From positions 1 through 7,778 of the forward strand of contig JBNKDD010000276.1 in the NCBI GenBank assembly GCA_050288085.1: a stretch of 7,778 nt of DNA. Direction: 5' to 3'. Positions 6,365 through 7,778 of the stretch are shown here, piece by piece. Source of the DNA: JBNKDD01 sp050288085 (GTDB lineage: Bacteria > Chloroflexota > Anaerolineae > Aggregatilineales > UBA3940). Position 1 is the first letter of the stretch. The number at the start of each line of letters is the position of its first letter. A program made the position numbers and the translations under genes. The notes under the pieces were generated by a model, which made no database searches, was not told the origin of the DNA, and saw nothing but the letters and a program-made list of their open reading frames with translations.

Positions 6365-7725
6365 CCATGCACTTAGAAGCCCGGCAGATCAATTATGTCT
6401 ACATTGCCGAACAACCTGTCCTCCAGGATATCTCCCTGAAACTCGAAGCGGGCGAAACCCTGTTTCTACTGGGGCGCAATGGCAGCGGTAAAACCACCCT
6501 GCTGTCAATTCTGGCGGGGCTGTACCGGCCTGACAGCGGGCAGGTGCTCCTCGATGGTAAGGACATTCAGCAGTATACACCGGGTGAACGCGCCCGGCGG
6601 ATCGGTTTGATCCCCCAGCTTCACACCCCGGCCTTTGCCTATACGGTGCGCGAGATGGTCGTCATGGGCCGGACGCCCCACCTGGGGCTGTTTGGATCGC
6701 CCTCTCAGGCGGATTACGCCATCGCCGATGAAGCGTTGGAGCAGGTCGGATTATCCGATCTCCAGGAGCGGCCCTACACCGAAGTCAGCGGTGGTGAACG
6801 GCAGTTGGTGCTGATCGCCAGGGGGCTGGCCCAGAAATGCGATATCCTGCTGATGGACGAACCGTCCGCCCACCTCGATTTGAGCAACCAGCACCGGGTG
6901 TTGGAGGTGGTCGATCAACTGGCGCAGCAGGGCTTATCGTTTATCATTTCTTCCCATGCCCCCAACAACGCCCTGTCCTATGCTGACCGGGTGCTGCTGC
7001 TTAAGCAGGGACGCACGATGGCCTACGGCACGCCGGAAGAAACCCTCACCGAGGACTATCTCTCGTCGGCTTACGGCATGCGAACCGAGGTGTTCTACGA
7101 GCAGGTCAACGGCAAGAACACCCCGCGTGCCATTCTCCCCCGCCGTCCGCTGATCCTGCTTCCGGAATCGTTGGGACAGCCCGACTCCGAACTGACCGCC
7201 CTCTTTGAGAAAAGCCAACACACGCCGCAGCTTCTCTTGATCACCGGGTTGAGTGGCATCGGAAAAACCACCTGGTGTACCCGGCTGGTGAATCAGGCTC
7301 GCCAGCAGGGGATGGAGATCAGGGGGGTGCTATCTCCTGCTATCTTTGAGGGAGGGCGCAAAACCGGGATCGGCCTGGTGAACCTGGAAACCGACGAGCG
7401 CCGCCAACTGGCAGCACTGCGCGATGGCCGGTCGGCGGAACTGGTAACCACGCAGTGGTTGTTCGATGCCGACGTGATGGCCTGGGGCAATAATATCCTG
7501 CGCGACCTGGGCGGCGGTGACCTGCTGATCATCGATGAACTCGGCCCGCTGGAATTTCTGCGCGGTGAGGGTTTCCTGGATGGACTCAGGCTGATCGATG
7601 AGGGGCATTACAAGGTGGCCTGTGTCGTCGTGAGGCCGTCCTTGCTGCCCCAGGCCCAGCAAAGATGGCCACATGCACAGGTGGTCAGCGGCGGGGGCGG
7701 GGAGTATAAACACGAGGGGGGATAG
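6358..7725 (+). CDS. ABC ATPase fused to THEP1-type NTPase
   Basis: This 455-residue protein has two P-loop domains. Residues 4-250 are a FepC/BtuD-type ABC ATPase: Walker A GRNGSGKTT (39-47), Q-loop Q87, signature SGGERQ (144-149), Walker B ILLMDEP (163-169), D-loop SAHLD (170-174) and switch H200. All are intact, so it should power the importer. About 40 linker residues follow (RAILPRRPLILLPESLG). Residues 290-445 form a second NTPase of the THEP1/NTPase_1 type: GLSGIGKTT (297-305), a central EGGRKTGIGLVNL strand region, and LLIIDELGPLEF (389-400) with D393-E394 as Walker B. ABC importers of this class normally stop near 260 residues. The ATG at 6358 overlaps the permease stop (TGA 6362-6364); ATG 6367 is equally plausible and begins nearer the family norm. 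The fusion looks genuine because one frame with uniform codon use covers both domains. The job of the second domain is unknown. Confidence 0.92.
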   Translation: MVTMHLEARQINYVYIAEQPVLQDISLKLEAGETLFLLGRNGSGKTTLLSILAGLYRPDSGQVLLDGKDIQQYTPGERARRIGLIPQLHTPAFAYTVREMVVMGRTPHLGLFGSPSQADYAIADEALEQVGLSDLQERPYTEVSGGERQLVLIARGLAQKCDILLMDEPSAHLDLSNQHRVLEVVDQLAQQGLSFIISSHAPNNALSYADRVLLLKQGRTMAYGTPEETLTEDYLSSAYGMRTEVFYEQVNGKNTPRAILPRRPLILLPESLGQPDSELTALFEKSQHTPQLLLITGLSGIGKTTWCTRLVNQARQQGMEIRGVLSPAIFEGGRKTGIGLVNLETDERRQLAALRDGRSAELVTTQWLFDADVMAWGNNILRDLGGGDLLIIDELGPLEFLRGEGFLDGLRLIDEGHYKVACVVVRPSLLPQAQQRWPHAQVVSGGGGEYKHEGG

Positions 7726-7734
7726 GGGCCATAA

Positions 7735-7760
7735 GGGTTGACTAAAGAGTCCCTGTTTTA
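7735..7760 (+). terminator. Weak terminator-like hairpin after the importer operon
   Basis: GACT (7740-7743) pairs with AGTC (7748-7751) over an AAAG loop. Flanking GG and CC can extend the stem past a TT bulge, and TGTTTT follows. It is correctly placed 10 bases after the ATPase stop, but the stem is short. The window ends 18 bases later. Confidence 0.3.
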
Positions 7761-7778
7761 AACCTCACCCCTGCTCTC

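Overview
The window reads as chromosome from a moderately GC-rich free-living bacterium. I would guess Chloroflexota (Anaerolineae-like). The basis is the style of the genes: a lipoprotein with a Glu/Ala-rich linker, a Haem_bd-type c-haem protein beside a CPA1 antiporter, and a small SpoIIAA/STAS-like remnant. This placement is inference; there is no marker gene here. I see no transposase, integrase, tRNA, rRNA or CRISPR array.

Layout. (1) Positions 78-2720, minus strand, hold a tight three-gene unit: a membrane-anchored protein with one CxxCH haem motif, a CPA1-family Na+(K+)/H+ antiporter, and an ADP-ribose-pyrophosphatase-like NUDIX hydrolase. The first two are 5 bases apart and the last two overlap by 8 bases, if NUDIX starts at a GTG at 611. 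(2) Positions 2896-3243, minus strand, hold a small unrecognised soluble protein that looks like a beta-rich stand-alone domain. Its upstream region (3266-3367) carries a nested inverted repeat that may fold as a three-way junction. (3) Positions 3421-3726, plus strand, hold an open frame with clear protein character (C-terminal part of a SpoIIAA/STAS-like protein) but no usable start and an in-frame TAG just upstream. I call it an N-terminally truncated gene. A small terminator-like hairpin follows. (4) Positions 3787-7725, plus strand, hold a well-defined sigma-70-type promoter, a leader of about 100 nt with an imperfect hairpin, and a three-gene ABC importer operon with overlapping stops and starts.

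The importer is the main item of interest. Its lipoprotein appears to be a chimera. A degenerate piece about 95 residues long resembles one lobe of a type-II (ModA-like) binding protein, and it sits in front of a full FecB/BtuF-type (type III) binding domain. The permease is an ordinary FecCD/BtuC protein. The ATPase is a normal FepC/BtuD-type domain fused at its C-terminus to a second P-loop NTPase of the THEP1/NTPase_1 type. The architecture fits uptake of a chelated metal, corrinoid or oxyanion. The ModA-like piece makes a MolBCA-like molybdate/tungstate role worth testing, but the substrate cannot be read from the sequence.
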